From assembly GCA_958451915.1 (NCBI GenBank), contig CAUDRX010000116.1, positions 1-7,266 on the forward strand: a stretch of DNA of 7,266 nucleotides, given 5' to 3'. Position numbers and translations under genes: made by a program. The stretch comes from an uncultured Peptococcaceae bacterium. GTDB taxonomy: Bacteria; Bacillota; Peptococcia; Peptococcales; Peptococcaceae. Below the pieces are notes generated by a model that saw only the letters and a program-made list of their open reading frames with translations, was not told where the DNA came from and ran no database searches. Shown in pieces: positions 5,678 to 7,266 of the stretch. The first letter of the stretch is position 1. The number at the start of each line of letters is the position of its first letter.

Positions 5678-5693
5678 CCTTGCTCACCTCCCT
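5675..5693 (-). promoter_or_regulatory. Shine-Dalgarno AGGGAGG with ATA start codon
   Basis: AGGGAGG (5693-5687) overlaps the TAG stop of the portal gene. Nine bases downstream is ATA (5677-5675), the first in-frame sense codon in good position after a TGA at 5686-5684. The next possible start, ATG at 5632, is 54 bases beyond the Shine-Dalgarno and has none of its own. GTG at 5687 is out of frame. ATA is therefore the best-placed initiator for the protease-scaffold gene. Confidence 0.55.
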
Positions 5694-7203
5694 AGTTGTC
5701 GCTTGGACTTGGATTTTCATTCTTGCCATCCTTGTCCGTGGTTCTTTCATCCATATCTAATTCAGGTCTACCGGGTTCACCGTCGCTTGCTGATCTGTTG
5801 TAAGGTTGATCCGGTGGAGTAAGTACCTGATCGATACCGTCATCGCGTTCCTGCGTACGCTTTTCAATCTCTTCGTCATAATTGAACTTGGAGTGTTCAA
5901 AAACAGTACGGCGAGAAATGAAGCCTTTGTCATAAAGATCGAGCATAAGTTGAGTGATCCCTTCGTCGTCGTTCAGATCGACCAATTCGAAAATTAATTC
6001 CGGTGGTTTTCTGATGCCTTCTTTTTCGGCGACGAGTCGAATGATCTTATTGAACATCTCGGCGAGATCACTGAGGAACGCATTGATTCTTTTATTGACC
6101 AAAGTAACAGCGGCTTGGATCGTCGAGAAGTTTGCATTGCTCGAAATGTTAGGCAGGTTGTCACCTGTTGCCAATACGGAGGAAATAGTGAGGGCAGATA
6201 AGATGTTCCAGTTAATGTTTGCCATCAAATCCGTGATCGTATTGAGCGAATCCTTTGTGCCGCCGTTCTTAAAGTCTGCGTTGACATTCCATGACGTTGT
6301 GACAACACGCCCGCCATCCTGACTCAAGGTGTTACTGAACACGCCTGCGATCTGATTAAGTTCGCCGCTGCCAGGGATCGCGTTCTTGTCTTTGTCACCG
6401 ACCTGAACATGAAGGAAGGTCGCACGCATATTTTCTAACTCGCTGGTGAGGGTTTTCGTCAGAGTCTCTTTCTCGATGAGCCAAGGGAGGGCCGCCGTGA
6501 TAGGAGGGATGGCGTACTTTTCCCAGCTAGATTTTGAGTAGGAGATCGAGAAGCAACTACCGATAGGAAGCTGTGCGTATGATCCACCTTTTTTAACTGC
6601 GTCCTGGATAACCTTCGGATAGCCATGGTATTTACGCTTCAAGTCTTCGATATCGGTTTTGCCCATCTGGATCGTTCGGTCGATCTCAAATGAGATAACA
6701 GGTTCCCCGTCGATAGCGAGGTTTTCAACATAACAACGGTGTGGAGGTAGAAGCTGTAACGTATAGTCGTCGTTTAAGTAAAGGTACACGTTGGCGTATT
6801 TGAAGTAGTCGTTGGAGCAGCCACGAACGATATCTTCGAGGTTGTTGCGCTCAAACATCTTCTCGAAAAAATCACGACCCTTTTGCGTGCCGCCAGTCAG
6901 GCGATACGGCGCTTGCGAGAACGGGATGAAAATGTTCTTGATGGCACCGGCGCAGATCGAGTCGTAGTTAACGTAGTAATCGCAGAACTGATAAAGTCGC
7001 TTCACGTTATCGAATTCCTGCGGGTTCTGCAAAATACTGCGCAGCGTGTCGATACTTGTGATCGTGGTAGGCATCGTCGTGCTATTGTATTGAAACGACT
7101 GGTAGATCGTTTTTGGATCAACGGCACTGGAAAATGTTTTCACTTTCCGAGATGTCTTCGGAACCGCGACCGACGCATAGATTCTATTCTTTCGTCCAGC
7201 CAA
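5692..7203 (-). CDS. Portal protein
   Basis: This 503-aa protein is predicted to be the dodecameric portal at the unique capsid vertex, through which DNA is packaged and to which the neck attaches. Segments typical of portals appear in order: a helical N-terminal region with YYVNYDSICAGAIKNIF (76-92), DYFKYANVYLYL (132-143) followed by LLPPHRCYVE (151-160), the YAIPPITAALPWLIEKE region (230-246), a helix-rich part with NISSNANFSTIQAAV (352-366), and GFISRRTVFEHSKFNYDEEIEKRTQE (427-452). The last 50 residues are polar and acidic (Asp/Pro/Ser-rich), probably disordered. Length is usual for portals. The start is TTG at 7203, preceded by AGGAGG ending 7 bases upstream, a strong site. The frame stays open to the right edge, so a longer form cannot be excluded, but the extra residues look like leader rather than protein. 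It ends in TAG, which overlaps the protease ribosome binding site. Confidence 0.85.
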   Translation of the reverse strand: MAGRKNRIYASVAVPKTSRKVKTFSSAVDPKTIYQSFQYNSTTMPTTITSIDTLRSILQNPQEFDNVKRLYQFCDYYVNYDSICAGAIKNIFIPFSQAPYRLTGGTQKGRDFFEKMFERNNLEDIVRGCSNDYFKYANVYLYLNDDYTLQLLPPHRCYVENLAIDGEPVISFEIDRTIQMGKTDIEDLKRKYHGYPKVIQDAVKKGGSYAQLPIGSCFSISYSKSSWEKYAIPPITAALPWLIEKETLTKTLTSELENMRATFLHVQVGDKDKNAIPGSGELNQIAGVFSNTLSQDGGRVVTTSWNVNADFKNGGTKDSLNTITDLMANINWNILSALTISSVLATGDNLPNISSNANFSTIQAAVTLVNKRINAFLSDLAEMFNKIIRLVAEKEGIRKPPELIFELVDLNDDEGITQLMLDLYDKGFISRRTVFEHSKFNYDEEIEKRTQERDDGIDQVLTPPDQPYNRSASDGEPGRPELDMDERTTDKDGKNENPSPSDN

Positions 7204-7216
7204 ACCTTCACCTCCT
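7201..7216 (-). promoter_or_regulatory. Strong Shine-Dalgarno with TTG start of the portal gene
   Basis: AGGAGG (7216-7211) followed by a 7-base spacer and TTG (7203-7201) fixes the portal start. No ATG or GTG is in frame within the visible leader. Confidence 0.75.
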
Positions 7217-7266
7217 GTAAATATAAAAATAATACTCCTATATATTGTATTAACAAACCTATTCTT
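7204..7266 (-). other. AT-rich leader upstream of the portal gene
   Basis: These 63 bases are much richer in A+T than the rest of the window. Reading toward the portal they contain a TACAAT (-10-like, one mismatch to TATAAT) at about 7252-7247, but the matching -35 would fall at or beyond the edge. There is a second AGGAG at 7239-7235 besides the portal Shine-Dalgarno. A promoter or a gene boundary after a terminase gene is possible, but neither can be established from what is visible. Confidence 0.3.

Noticed and set aside
1..7266. Defence island, CRISPR, tRNA, recombinase or att site
   Set aside because: No direct-repeat array, cloverleaf, recombinase motif or inserted foreign gene is visible; every gene fits head or neck assembly.

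Overview
The window is the head-and-neck morphogenesis module of a tailed, double-stranded DNA bacteriophage (Caudoviricetes), free or integrated. All ten genes lie on the minus strand, so the biological order runs from about 7203 down to 1. Strong AGGAGG-type ribosome binding sites before most genes, intermediate GC and several TTG starts suggest a Firmicutes-type host. That host assignment is an inference. TAA, TAG and TGA are all used as stops, so there is no sign of stop-codon recoding.

Layout in transcription order: portal protein (7203-5692); prohead protease fused to a scaffold-like coiled-coil tail (5677-4415); small beta-rich presumed decoration protein (4386-3922); HK97-fold major capsid protein (3899-2922); a 137-bp non-coding gap with a strong hairpin (2921-2785); a 136-aa post-capsid accessory protein (2784-2374); a 140-aa probable head-tail adaptor (2361-1939); a 77-aa small protein (1943-1710); a 246-aa probable head-closure protein with an internal duplication (1703-963); a 179-aa HK97 gp10-like neck protein (959-420); and the N-terminal 136 residues of a probable tail terminator that runs off the left edge (408-1). 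Junctions are tight (overlaps or gaps of about 30 bases or less) except after the capsid gene, so this looks like one polycistronic unit. Genes are assigned mainly by order plus residue patterns; no database search was possible.

How they work together: the portal nucleates the prohead; the protease/scaffold fusion shapes and then processes the shell made by the capsid protein; the decoration protein coats it; after packaging, the adaptor, closure, gp10-like and terminator proteins seal the head and join the tail.

The most unusual features concern translation and the scaffold. The reading frames of the protease and the 77-aa gene continue upstream of their first ATG/TTG to ATA and ATT codons, each placed exactly 9 bases after a GGAGG. 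The portal and the 136-aa gene start with TTG. The scaffold part carries three copies of the 12-residue peptide ETAACGTGKEKA that differ only at synonymous positions. No defence, recombination, RNA-gene, CRISPR or mobile-element signal was seen; otherwise this is an ordinary head module.
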